Assembly: GCA_024711345.1 (NCBI GenBank)
Contig: JANJTA010000035.1
Location: forward strand, 1-64,000
Source: Rhodanobacter sp.
GTDB taxonomy: Bacteria > Pseudomonadota > Gammaproteobacteria > Xanthomonadales > Rhodanobacteraceae
Length of the DNA stretch: 64,000 nucleotides
Reading direction: 5' to 3'
Part shown: positions 34,508 through 40,865 of the stretch, in pieces
How the letters are laid out: each line of letters opens with the position of its first letter
How positions within the stretch are numbered: the stretch's first letter is position 1
Translations under genes and position numbers: made by a program
Notes under the pieces: model-generated
Told to the model about the DNA's origin: nothing
Seen by the model: the letters and a program-made list of their open reading frames with translations, nothing else
Databases searched by the model: none

Positions 34508-34582
34508 TAGCGCAGCTAGTCACATCAACGCAATAGCCTGCCTAGTGGCAACAAAAACACTTACCTAATAGCTTTGCTAGTC
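34508..34582. promoter_or_regulatory. Divergent repressor/Cro control region with ACTAGS motifs
   Basis: 75 AT-richer bases between the Cro-like and repressor genes. Three CTAG-centred sites (34516, 34542, 34577) read ACTAGC, ACTAGG and ACTAGC on the minus strand. The first two are 26 bases apart, the same spacing as the two sites near the early promoter at 35868 and 35894. Probable operators of the repressor. Confidence 0.65.
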
Positions 34583-35119
34583 ATGAAAAAGCCCTCGAGA
34601 AAGCCGCCGCTGACCTCGGAAGAAATCCGGATCGCCGCCATGATCAAGGCGAAAATAGCCAGCGACCCGAACCTCACCGAGGAAATCGTCGGCAACGCGG
34701 TCGGCGTTACGCAGGGCCAGATCTCACACTGGTCCGGCGCCCGGCTGCCCGTGCCGGCGAAGCGCGCTGCAGCGCTGGCCAAGGCATTGGGGTTCGACGA
34801 CCCGGGCATCCTCAGCCCAGCCTTTCGAAAGCTGCAATCGCAAGCGGTCAGGGAAACGCCAGGGCACTATGACGCGGCAGCGCAAGCGCTCGCTGACCTG
34901 CGACGTGAAGTGGACGCGTTGCGCGCCATGGTCGTCACTGTGATGACGATCGCCGCGATCCATAGACCAATCGAAGCCGCGGACGTGGCGAAACGCCTCC
35001 GGAAACATCTGCACCCTGCGCTAGTGAAAGAGACAACTGTTGCGGAGACGCTGAAGACAATCGAGCAACTGGTGACACGCTCGGCGCCGCCAAAGAAAGC
35101 CGGCGCAGCAGATCGCTGA
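34583..35119 (+). CDS. XRE-family repressor of lysogeny
   Basis: 178 residues from the ATG at 34583. HTH near residues 30-55 (LTEEIVGNAVGVTQGQISHWSGARLPVPAKRAAALAKAL). The C-terminal half is helical (QALADLRREVDALRAMVVTVMTIAAI) and lacks the Ser/Lys protease signature of LexA/CI proteins, so induction would not go through RecA-stimulated self-cleavage. Divergent from the Cro-like gene. Confidence 0.8.
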   Translation: MKKPSRKPPLTSEEIRIAAMIKAKIASDPNLTEEIVGNAVGVTQGQISHWSGARLPVPAKRAAALAKALGFDDPGILSPAFRKLQSQAVRETPGHYDAAAQALADLRREVDALRAMVVTVMTIAAIHRPIEAADVAKRLRKHLHPALVKETTVAETLKTIEQLVTRSAPPKKAGAADR

Positions 35120-35218
35120 GCGCAACATCAAGTTCATCCTGCATCCCTGTCTCCTTCCCCGATCGAATTTACTGGACCACGCCACAATCGCAAACACTGC
35201 GACCGTACAGGAGGTCAC

Positions 35219-35866
35219 ATGGCCCTGCGCAAGCGCGGCATCGTCGTCGCCATTGGATTCGGCATAGCGGCCCTCATCGGCCTGCGCCAGTACGCCACCC
35301 AACCCGCACCAACCGCAGCATCACCGTCCATCGTGCGCCCGCCGTCCGTGCCAAAGCCAGCGGCGGAACAAGCCATCGACCGCGGCCACAACATGCTGGC
35401 GCTCATGGCCAACGCCGACGCCGCGTGGCCCGGTGATGCCTGGTTCGACGAGGCGCTGGCCGCGCTGCGCGCCGTCCCGCCCACGGCACCCGAACACGCA
35501 CAAGCGGTCCAGATCCTTTCCGACTACGAAATGCACCACGCCGCATGGCGCGCCGCACATGACGCCGCCGCGGCCAAGGTGCAGGCCGCACGTCAGGAAG
35601 CGCTACACGCCGCGCAGGAAATCGAGCGCATCGCCTACCGTGGAAAGCTCGAAGACGTGATGCTCTCCAAGGGCATCAACGTCGACATCACCCTCGCCGG
35701 CAAGCAGCACGACCGCCTGACCATCAAGTACGCGCTGGCATCGAAAGTCACGGCCTACCAGTTCTCGCACAGCGAATTCCCGCAACAGTGGAGCGCGATG
35801 GGCTTCCGCAAAGTCACCCTCACCGATGGCTACGACGAAGCCTATGAATGGGTTTTCGAAAGATGA
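35219..35866 (+). CDS. Membrane-anchored protein, possible lysogenic-conversion gene
   Basis: 215 residues with a strong ribosome site (AGGAGG). One N-terminal anchor or uncleaved signal (GIVVAIGFGIAALIGL), a Pro/Ala linker, then a helical domain and a strand-rich C-terminus (VDITLAGKQHDRLTIKYALASKV; YDEAYEWVFER). Standing next to the repressor and upstream of the early promoter, it may be expressed from the prophage and act in the host envelope. Not recognised. Confidence 0.65.
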   Translation: MALRKRGIVVAIGFGIAALIGLRQYATQPAPTAASPSIVRPPSVPKPAAEQAIDRGHNMLALMANADAAWPGDAWFDEALAALRAVPPTAPEHAQAVQILSDYEMHHAAWRAAHDAAAAKVQAARQEALHAAQEIERIAYRGKLEDVMLSKGINVDITLAGKQHDRLTIKYALASKVTAYQFSHSEFPQQWSAMGFRKVTLTDGYDEAYEWVFER

Positions 35867-35879
35867 ACTAGCCGCGCTA

Positions 35880-35907
35880 TTGACACAAACTAACTAGCGG
35901 TAATAGT
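35880..35907 (+). promoter_or_regulatory. Rightward early promoter with embedded ACTAGC operator
   Basis: -35 TTGACA at 35880-35885, 16-bp spacer, -10 AATAGT at 35902-35907. The spacer contains ACTAGC (35893-35898) and a second ACTAGC lies 26 bases upstream (35867-35872). It should start the operon that runs through the DGR. Confidence 0.6.
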
Positions 35908-35943
35908 CTCGCTTCCCGTGCCATCCAGCACGAGGAGCCGGAC

Positions 35944-36213
35944 ATGATCGAACGCATCATCACCCACCCCGCCGCGCGCTTCGTGCGCTGCAAGCGGTGC
36001 GGCAGCGAGCCGCGCCACATCCGCACCAGCGGCCGCAGCAGCCGCGAGCCCGTGCAGTTCATCGCCGCCGTCGCCCGGCATAGCCTGGAATGCCGCTGCG
36101 GCGCGCGCACCGCCCGCCACGACACACTGGCAGCAGCTGAAGCCCAGTGGGGCGCCGACTGCGCCCAGCTCGCCCTGCCGCTGCGCGCCTCGCGGCGCCG
36201 GAGGGTGGCGTAA
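35944..36213 (+). CDS. Small zinc-finger protein, Lar-like
   Basis: 89 residues, ribosome site GAGGAG. Two cysteine pairs (RCKRCGSEPRH and LECRCGART) and a C-terminal helix LAAAEAQWG match the pattern of restriction-alleviation (Lar) proteins and their relatives. First gene of the rightward operon. A role against host restriction is plausible but unproven. Confidence 0.65.
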   Translation: MIERIITHPAARFVRCKRCGSEPRHIRTSGRSSREPVQFIAAVARHSLECRCGARTARHDTLAAAEAQWGADCAQLALPLRASRRRRVA

Positions 36214-36527
36214 TGGCCAACGACATCAGCCTCCCCAGCGCCGCGCGCGGCATCACCATGCACGTCACGCGCAGCCCGCAAAGCCCGCCGAGCTACAGCG
36301 TGTCGCTGTACCAGGCCCTGGCCACCCGCGGCCAGCCGCTGGTGCAGCTGGCGTACGCCGTCGGTGATGCCATCGAGCTGATCGCGCAACACCACAACCA
36401 AGCCTTCGCGCTGTGGCTGCGCGAGGACGGCCGCCGCCGCGTGTGCTTCGAACTCACCGCCGACGCAGCCGCCGCCGTCGCCGACTTCGCCGGCATCGCG
36501 CTGCCAGCCGCGCTGGAGGCCGCATGA
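36213..36527 (+). CDS. Small phage protein, unknown
   Basis: 104 residues, start TAATG overlapping the previous stop. Alternating strands and helices (GITMHVTRSPQSPPSYSVSLYQAL; AFALWLREDGRRRVCFELTADAAAAVADFAG). Not recognised; coupled member of the rightward operon. Confidence 0.65.
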   Translation: MANDISLPSAARGITMHVTRSPQSPPSYSVSLYQALATRGQPLVQLAYAVGDAIELIAQHHNQAFALWLREDGRRRVCFELTADAAAAVADFAGIALPAALEAA

Positions 36528-36778
36528 GCACCCAGACATACACCCAGCGCCGCGCCCTGCGGGCGTACAACGAAGCCCGCCGCGAAGCCCTCCACCTCGC
36601 CGAGCGCGAACGTCGCATGCGCGAACCGCGCGCGCCAGAGCCGGTCAACTTCTGCGCGCCGGCCGAACCGGACACGCGCGAACCATTCGACTGGATCGAC
36701 AGCGCCGTATTCCTCAGCTGCGGCGTGATCGTGGCGGCGCTGATTTTGGTGCTCAGCTGGGCGGGGTGGCTGGCATGA
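36524..36778 (+). CDS. Small membrane protein
   Basis: 84 residues. Charged N-terminal half (RRALRAYNEARREALHLAERERRMRE) and one C-terminal membrane segment (AVFLSCGVIVAALILVLSWAGW), so tail-anchored. ATGA overlap with the gene before and after. Confidence 0.65.
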   Translation: MSTQTYTQRRALRAYNEARREALHLAERERRMREPRAPEPVNFCAPAEPDTREPFDWIDSAVFLSCGVIVAALILVLSWAGWLA

Positions 36779-37110
36779 GCGGGCCGGTGGATGTGCTGGC
36801 GGCAATGGCCTCGCTCGCGTCTTTTGGCGGCACGATTGCGCCGCGACAGGTGCGCGCCGAGTGGAACCTGCCGCGCGGCACGGGGCTGATCGCAAACCGC
36901 GCCCGCTGGCTCAATGGCCTGCACACGACGTCGCCCACGACCGCGGAAGTCGGGCGCGCGCTTCGCCGTGCAGAGCGCGCCGGGCTGGTTCGCCGGTGCG
37001 GGACTGGCGCGACGTACTGCAAGACGTGGAACAAGAGCGCGGCAGACGACCGCGAAATCTACTGGCAGATGACGGCCGCCGCCCTGGTCGGCGCAGGCGG
37101 TGCGCAATGA
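36775..37110 (+). CDS. Small phage protein, possibly winged-helix
   Basis: 111 residues. Contains TIAPRQVRAEWNLPRGTGLIANRARWLNGLHTTSPTTAEVGRALRRAERAGLVRRC, a helix pattern ending with a possible wing, as in small winged-helix regulators. Function unknown. ATGA-coupled. Confidence 0.6.
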   Translation: MSGPVDVLAAMASLASFGGTIAPRQVRAEWNLPRGTGLIANRARWLNGLHTTSPTTAEVGRALRRAERAGLVRRCGTGATYCKTWNKSAADDREIYWQMTAAALVGAGGAQ

Positions 37111-37343
37111 CCGCCACCACCATTCCCCACGCCAACGACACACTGCGCCGCGCCGAATTCGAGCTGGCGCTGCAGGGCGAGCGCAAGCTCGCTGCCGACG
37201 TGGGCAACGTGCGCCACACCGTCGCCGCCCTGGTGCGAGCCATCCACGCCGAACGCGAAGCCAGCACCGAGCTGGCCCAGCGCGCCGCCCAGCGCGACCT
37301 GCGCAGTGCCCTGGCCCAGCTGCGCGAGGGCAATCGCTCATGA
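37107..37343 (+). CDS. Small helical phage protein, unknown
   Basis: 78 residues, almost entirely helical (LRRAEFELALQGERKLAADVGNVRHTVAALVRAIHAEREASTELAQRAAQRDLRSALAQL). Coupled by 4-base overlaps to both neighbours. Confidence 0.6.
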   Translation: MTATTIPHANDTLRRAEFELALQGERKLAADVGNVRHTVAALVRAIHAEREASTELAQRAAQRDLRSALAQLREGNRS

Positions 37344-37531
37344 CCACCTGGGTGCCCGAACTCGACGGCTCCGCCGCGCTGCTCGACGAGTGGCATGCCC
37401 ACCTGCACGGCGACCCGCGCTACACCGAACCCGACGTACCCGCACCGCGCTACGTCGCGCAACTCCGCGCCACCACCGAAACCATCCACCGCAGGGCCGC
37501 GCTCGACGCGCAGGCCGAGGACCAGCCATGA
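37340..37531 (+). CDS. Small phage protein, unknown
   Basis: 63 residues (ELDGSAALLDEWHAHLHGDPRYTEPDVPAPRYVAQLRATTETI). Directly precedes and overlaps the first DGR target start by 4 bases, so the target genes are in the same transcript and translationally coupled. Confidence 0.6.
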   Translation: MTTWVPELDGSAALLDEWHAHLHGDPRYTEPDVPAPRYVAQLRATTETIHRRAALDAQAEDQP

Positions 37532-38064
37532 GCCACTTCCAGAAAATCACCGCCACCGGCAAAGCCGCCCGAGCCACCGCGAAAACGCATGCCGCCGTCA
37601 TCGACCAGCGCACCGGCCTGATGTGGACGGCCAAGGACGCCGGCACCGCCACGTTCTGTGACGCGCCGGCGCTGATTGCCGACCTCAACGCGAAAGCCTT
37701 CGCCGGCTTCACCGACTGGCGCCTGCCGACGCTGCAAGAGCTGTTCGGCATCGCCGACCACAGCCGCTTTTCGCCCGCGATCGACACCGACGCCTTCCCC
37801 AGCTGCAAGGGCGGCTGGTACTGGTCCAGCACCGTCTATGCGTCGCCCCCTCGGTCTACGCATGGTGCGTCTACTTCGGCGGCGGCAACGCCTACTACCT
37901 CCACCAGATCAACGGCGGGCGGGTGCGGGCGGTGCGGTCGGTGTCGTCGCCGGCGTCCGGTCAGTAATCGGCCTTTTGGCCACCGCCGCCATCACCGCGC
38001 CACCCAGCGCGCCGACATCCAGCGCCTGCTGCGCAAAGCCAACCGAAAAGGAGCCACCCCGTGA
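37528..38064 (+). CDS. DGR target 1 (DUF1566/C-type-lectin fold), frame-shifted in its variable repeat
   Basis: Starts MSHFQKI; DUF1566 features DQRTGLMW, FTDWRLPTLQELF and FPSCKGGWYWSSTV (paralogous to target 3). A single T is missing between 37845 and 37846 relative to the template and the other two repeats, so the last 40 residues go out of frame and the ORF runs to 38064 (178 residues). With the T restored it would end at 37967 with AWCVYFGGGNAYYLHQINGG and the common tail RAVRSVSSPASGQ. The shifted stop overlaps the GTG of target 2 (GTGA). Confidence 0.8.
   Translation: MSHFQKITATGKAARATAKTHAAVIDQRTGLMWTAKDAGTATFCDAPALIADLNAKAFAGFTDWRLPTLQELFGIADHSRFSPAIDTDAFPSCKGGWYWSSTVYASPPRSTHGASTSAAATPTTSTRSTAGGCGRCGRCRRRRPVSNRPFGHRRHHRATQRADIQRLLRKANRKGATP
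37840..37961 (+). repeat. DGR variable repeat 1
   Basis: 122 bases against the 123-base template at 39549-39671. Thirteen substitutions, all at template adenines, all inside the AAC-rich window; the GC-only 3' part is identical. One-base deletion near the 5' edge causes the frame shift. Confidence 0.95.
37970..37981 (+). promoter_or_regulatory. Hairpin downstream of variable repeat 1
   Basis: GGCC-TTTT-GGCC, starting 8 bases after the end of the repeat. Same element at 38561 and 39037; absent after the template repeat. In the Bordetella phage DGR a hairpin at this place is needed for target recognition. Confidence 0.7.
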
Positions 38065-38558
38065 ATCCAGCCACCGTCATCCACATCGGCGTCATCCACC
38101 TGCATGTGCCTTCGCCGGGCGTACTGCTCAACACCGAGCACCTGGCCGAAGCCGCGTCGATCGCCCACCCAGCCGCCGCCGCACCCGATGGCGTCGTGGT
38201 CGATCACGCCACCGGCCTGATGTGGTCCAAGGCCACCGTCGCCAAGGGCAAGACCTGGGCAGAAGCCAAGGCCGTCGCCGAGGCCGTACGCCTGGGCGGC
38301 TACACCGACTGGCGCCTGCCCACCCGCGCCGAGTTGCTCACGCTGGTCGACGACACCCGCAGCAACCCCGCCATCGACACCAGCCGGTTCGACTGCGAAA
38401 GCGACTGGTACTGGACATCCACGCCGCTGGCGTCGTCCCCCTCGGTCTTCGCATGGGTCGTCTTCTTCTACGACGGCTACGCCCTCTACTTCCGCCAGGT
38501 CAACGGCGGGCGGGTGCGGGCGGTGCGGTCGGTGTCGTCGCCGGCGTCCGGTCAGTAA
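38061..38558 (+). CDS. DGR target 2 (DUF1566/C-type-lectin fold), intact
   Basis: 165 residues from a GTG at 38061 with ribosome site AAAGGAG. The N-terminal 45 residues (TVIHIGVIHLHVPSPGVLL) differ from targets 1 and 3. DUF1566 core: DHATGLMWSKATV, GYTDWRLPTRAELLTLVDDT, ESDWYWTSTPLASSPSV. The last 43 residues are the variable repeat, reading AWVVFFYDGYALYFRQVNGG and the common tail ending SSPASGQ. No signal peptide. Predicted diversified ligand- or receptor-binding protein. Confidence 0.9.
   Translation: MNPATVIHIGVIHLHVPSPGVLLNTEHLAEAASIAHPAAAAPDGVVVDHATGLMWSKATVAKGKTWAEAKAVAEAVRLGGYTDWRLPTRAELLTLVDDTRSNPAIDTSRFDCESDWYWTSTPLASSPSVFAWVVFFYDGYALYFRQVNGGRVRAVRSVSSPASGQ
38430..38552 (+). repeat. 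DGR variable repeat 2
   Basis: 123 bases, same length as the template. Seventeen substitutions, every one at a template adenine, including one in the TAC codon upstream of the AAC block and one in a CAC codon. No change at C, G or T. Confidence 0.95.
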
Positions 38559-38560
38559 TC

Positions 38561-38572
38561 GGCCTATTGGCC
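38561..38572 (+). promoter_or_regulatory. Hairpin downstream of variable repeat 2
   Basis: GGCC-TATT-GGCC, starting 8 bases after the repeat; stem identical to that after repeat 1 with a different loop base. Confidence 0.7.
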
Positions 38573-38596
38573 TTCCCTTTCCAACGGAGATTCACC

Positions 38597-39034
38597 GTGT
38601 CCCACTTCCAAAAGATCGGCGCCGACGGCGCGCAACTGCCCGACAACGCCACCGACCATGTGGCCGTGCTCGATACCCGCACCGACCTCATGTGGTCAGC
38701 CGCCGATATCACCGACAAGCCGCTGCCGTTCAAGAAGTGCGCCGCCGCCTGCGAAGCACTGACCCTCGCCGGCTTCACCGACTGGCGCATGCCAACCGCC
38801 GAGGAACTGTTCGCCCTGGCCGATCGCAGCCGCCACGACCCGGCCATCGACACCGACGCCTTCCCCAGTTGCAAGGGCGGCTGGTACTGGTCCAGCACCG
38901 TCGATGCGTCGTCCCCCTCGGTCTACGCATGGAACGTCGGCTTCGGCCACGGCGGCGCCAACGTCAACCACCAGAACAGCAACGGGCGGGTGCGGGCGGT
39001 GCGGTCGGTGTCGTCGCCGGCGTCCGGTCAGTAA
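38597..39034 (+). CDS. DGR target 3 (DUF1566/C-type-lectin fold), intact
   Basis: 145 residues from a GTG at 38597 with GGAG upstream; the start residues SHFQKI match target 1. DUF1566 core: LDTRTDLMWSAADI, FTDWRMPTAEELFALADRS, FPSCKGGWYWSSTVDASSPSVYAW. The variable part reads NVGFGHGGANVNHQNSNG, followed by the invariant tail RAVRSVSSPASGQ. No signal peptide. Closest to the template of the three, so possibly the most recently rewritten or the least selected. Confidence 0.9.
   Translation: MSHFQKIGADGAQLPDNATDHVAVLDTRTDLMWSAADITDKPLPFKKCAAACEALTLAGFTDWRMPTAEELFALADRSRHDPAIDTDAFPSCKGGWYWSSTVDASSPSVYAWNVGFGHGGANVNHQNSNGRVRAVRSVSSPASGQ
38906..39028 (+). repeat. DGR variable repeat 3
   Basis: 123 bases. 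Nine substitutions at template adenines and one at a template T (38963, T to G, next to an A change at 38964). Confidence 0.95.
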
Positions 39035-39036
39035 TC

Positions 39037-39048
39037 GGCCTTTTGGCT
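39037..39048 (+). promoter_or_regulatory. Hairpin downstream of variable repeat 3
   Basis: GGCC-TTTT-GGCT, starting 8 bases after the repeat; one G.T pair in the stem. Confidence 0.65.
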
Positions 39049-39060
39049 GAGTAGCCCAGC

Positions 39061-39492
39061 ATGTCATTTTCCCTCCCGCCCATCGTGAAACTCGCCGAAC
39101 GCCTGCTCGTGGATATCGAGCAGGCCGTGCGGCGGTTCGCGCGCTTCCATAAGTACAGCTTCGGCGCAGACCTGCGTGCCCAGGCCATGAAAGTGGCACG
39201 CCTCGCGCACCGCGCCTGGCGCGATCGCGCACGACAGGCGGAATGGGTCGGACAACTGGTGTGGGCGGTGGACGATCTCAAGCTGTCCATGCAACTCGGC
39301 AGCCGCATCCGTGCCTTCGCCAGCTTTGGTCAGTTCGAACAGCTCGCCCGCCTCGCCGCCGACCTCGGCCGGCAGACGGGCGGCTGGCATCGCCAGCTGC
39401 ATCCCAATGTCCAGAATGGCCCGCATCGAATCGCCGGCCAGCGTGACCAGATACTGAGTTCCCGCGCCACCCCAGCCGGGGTCAAGCCATGA
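39061..39492 (+). CDS. avd: DGR accessory variability determinant (Avd)
   Basis: 143 residues. Four-helix-bundle protein with the family pattern: IVKLAERLLVDIEQAVRRFARFHKYSFGADLRAQAMKVARLAHRAWRDR, then LVWAVDDLKLSMQLGSRIRAFASFGQFEQLARLAADLGRQTGGWHRQ. Basic surface. Avd forms a pentamer that binds the reverse transcriptase and template RNA in the Bordetella system. Placed between targets and template as in that system. Its stop overlaps the ATG of the next ORF (ATGA). Confidence 0.9.
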   Translation: MSFSLPPIVKLAERLLVDIEQAVRRFARFHKYSFGADLRAQAMKVARLAHRAWRDRARQAEWVGQLVWAVDDLKLSMQLGSRIRAFASFGQFEQLARLAADLGRQTGGWHRQLHPNVQNGPHRIAGQRDQILSSRATPAGVKP

Positions 39493-40865
39493 CGAAACCG
39501 TGCCAACCCGCCATGGGCCGTGCGGAAGAGTCACAAGCGCACGGGATAGCGTCGTCCCCCTCGGTCTACGCATGGAACGTCAACTTCAACAACGGCAACG
39601 CCAACTACAACCACCAGAACAACAACGGGCGGGTGCGGGCGGTGCGGTCGGTGTCGTCGCCGGCGTCCGGTGAGTATCAGGGTGCACCACAAGGCGAGGT
39701 CAGCTTCCGCGACCTCCACCGCGCCTGGCAGCGCGCCCGGCGCCAGAAGGTGCCCAGCCAGAACCAGCTGCAGTTCGAAGCCCAGTGGATCGACGGCCTG
39801 CTCGACCTGCAACAGCAGATCAACGCCGGCCAGTGGCAACCCCGCGCTACCACCTGTTTCATCGCCACCAAGCCCAAGGCGCGGCAGATCCACGCGCCCG
39901 ACTTCGCCGACCGCATCGTGCACCACTGGCTGGTGCCGCAGCTCGAAGCCATCCACGAACCTGGCTTCATCCACCACAGCTACGCCAACCGCACCGGCAA
40001 GGGCACCCATGCCGCCGTCACCGCGCTGCGCACCATGGTGCGCCAGGTGCACAGCGGCCAGGGCGGCGGCTGGTACCTGCAGCTCGACATCCGCAACTTC
40101 TTCAACAGCGTGCACCGCCCCACCCTGTACCGCATGCTCAAGCAGCGCATGCAGCGCCGCCGCCTGCCGCTCATGGTGCAGCACGTGGCCCATGCCCTGC
40201 TGCGCCAGTCCGTCGAACACCAGGGCGTGGTGCATCGCTCCACCGCCGCCGAGCGCGCCCGCGTGCCCGCGCACAAGCGGCTTGAGAACGCCTCCCCCGG
40301 CTGTGGCCTGCCCGTCGGTAACCTGTCGTCGCAATTCTTCGCCAACGTCTACCTGGACGCGCTCGACCAGTTCGCCAAGCGCACCCTGCGCGCACCCCGC
40401 TACCTGCGCTACGTCGATGATTTCGTGCTGGTGCACCATAGCCGCGAGCAGCTCCAGCAGTGGCTGGGCCAGATCACCACGTTCCTGCGCGACACGCTCC
40501 GGCTCGAGCTGAAAGCCGACATCCGCCTGCGTCCGCTCACCGACGGCATCGACTTCCTCGGCTACGTCACCTACCCCACGCACACCCGCGTGCGCCGCCG
40601 CGTCGTGCAGCACGCCGCCACCGCGCTGGCCACCTGGCACCGCACCCATTGCACGCCGACTGGCGTGCGCTGCACCCCGGCCGAGCTGCGCCAGCTCAGC
40701 TCCACCTGGGCCAGCTACCGCGGCCACTTCGCGGGCGCCGACAGCCACCGCCTGCAGCAGATGTTCCGCGATCGCCATCCATGCATCGCGCTAACCGATA
40801 CCAAGCGCCGCTTCGATCACCGCATCGAAGGCCGGCGCATCACCTTGAGGGTTTCCCATGCCTGA
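39489..40865 (+). CDS. DGR reverse transcriptase
   Basis: 458 residues from the ATG at 39489, coupled to avd. Residues 21-61 are the translated template repeat, identical in frame to the C-termini of the target proteins. The RT proper begins near residue 70: FIATKPKARQIHAPDFADRIVHHWL, LQLDIRNFF with catalytic Asp200, GNLSSQ at 277-282 (the DGR form of the motif-4 region), YVDD at 308-311, then FLGYVTYPTHTRVRRR. It makes adenine-mutagenised cDNA from template RNA. The true start could also be a GTG within the template, as no ATG lies between template and RT domain. Confidence 0.95.
   Translation: MTKPCQPAMGRAEESQAHGIASSPSVYAWNVNFNNGNANYNHQNNNGRVRAVRSVSSPASGEYQGAPQGEVSFRDLHRAWQRARRQKVPSQNQLQFEAQWIDGLLDLQQQINAGQWQPRATTCFIATKPKARQIHAPDFADRIVHHWLVPQLEAIHEPGFIHHSYANRTGKGTHAAVTALRTMVRQVHSGQGGGWYLQLDIRNFFNSVHRPTLYRMLKQRMQRRRLPLMVQHVAHALLRQSVEHQGVVHRSTAAERARVPAHKRLENASPGCGLPVGNLSSQFFANVYLDALDQFAKRTLRAPRYLRYVDDFVLVHHSREQLQQWLGQITTFLRDTLRLELKADIRLRPLTDGIDFLGYVTYPTHTRVRRRVVQHAATALATWHRTHCTPTGVRCTPAELRQLSSTWASYRGHFAGADSHRLQQMFRDRHPCIALTDTKRRFDHRIEGRRITLRVSHA
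39549..39671 (+). repeat. DGR template repeat
   Basis: 123 bases with ten AAC codons in the centre and a GC-only 3' part. It is the source of the three variable repeats. Beyond its 3' end the sequence (GAGTATCAGG) differs from that after the variable repeats (CAGTAATCGG), and no hairpin follows. Confidence 0.95.

Noticed and set aside
37676-39034. 452-codon ORF spanning DGR targets 1-3
   Set aside because: Only its last 145 codons (from 38597) are a real gene; the earlier part reads targets 1 and 2 out of frame.
39489-40865. Group II intron or retron reverse transcriptase
   Set aside because: No intron maturase/endonuclease domain or msr-msd structure; Avd, template and variable repeats identify a DGR.
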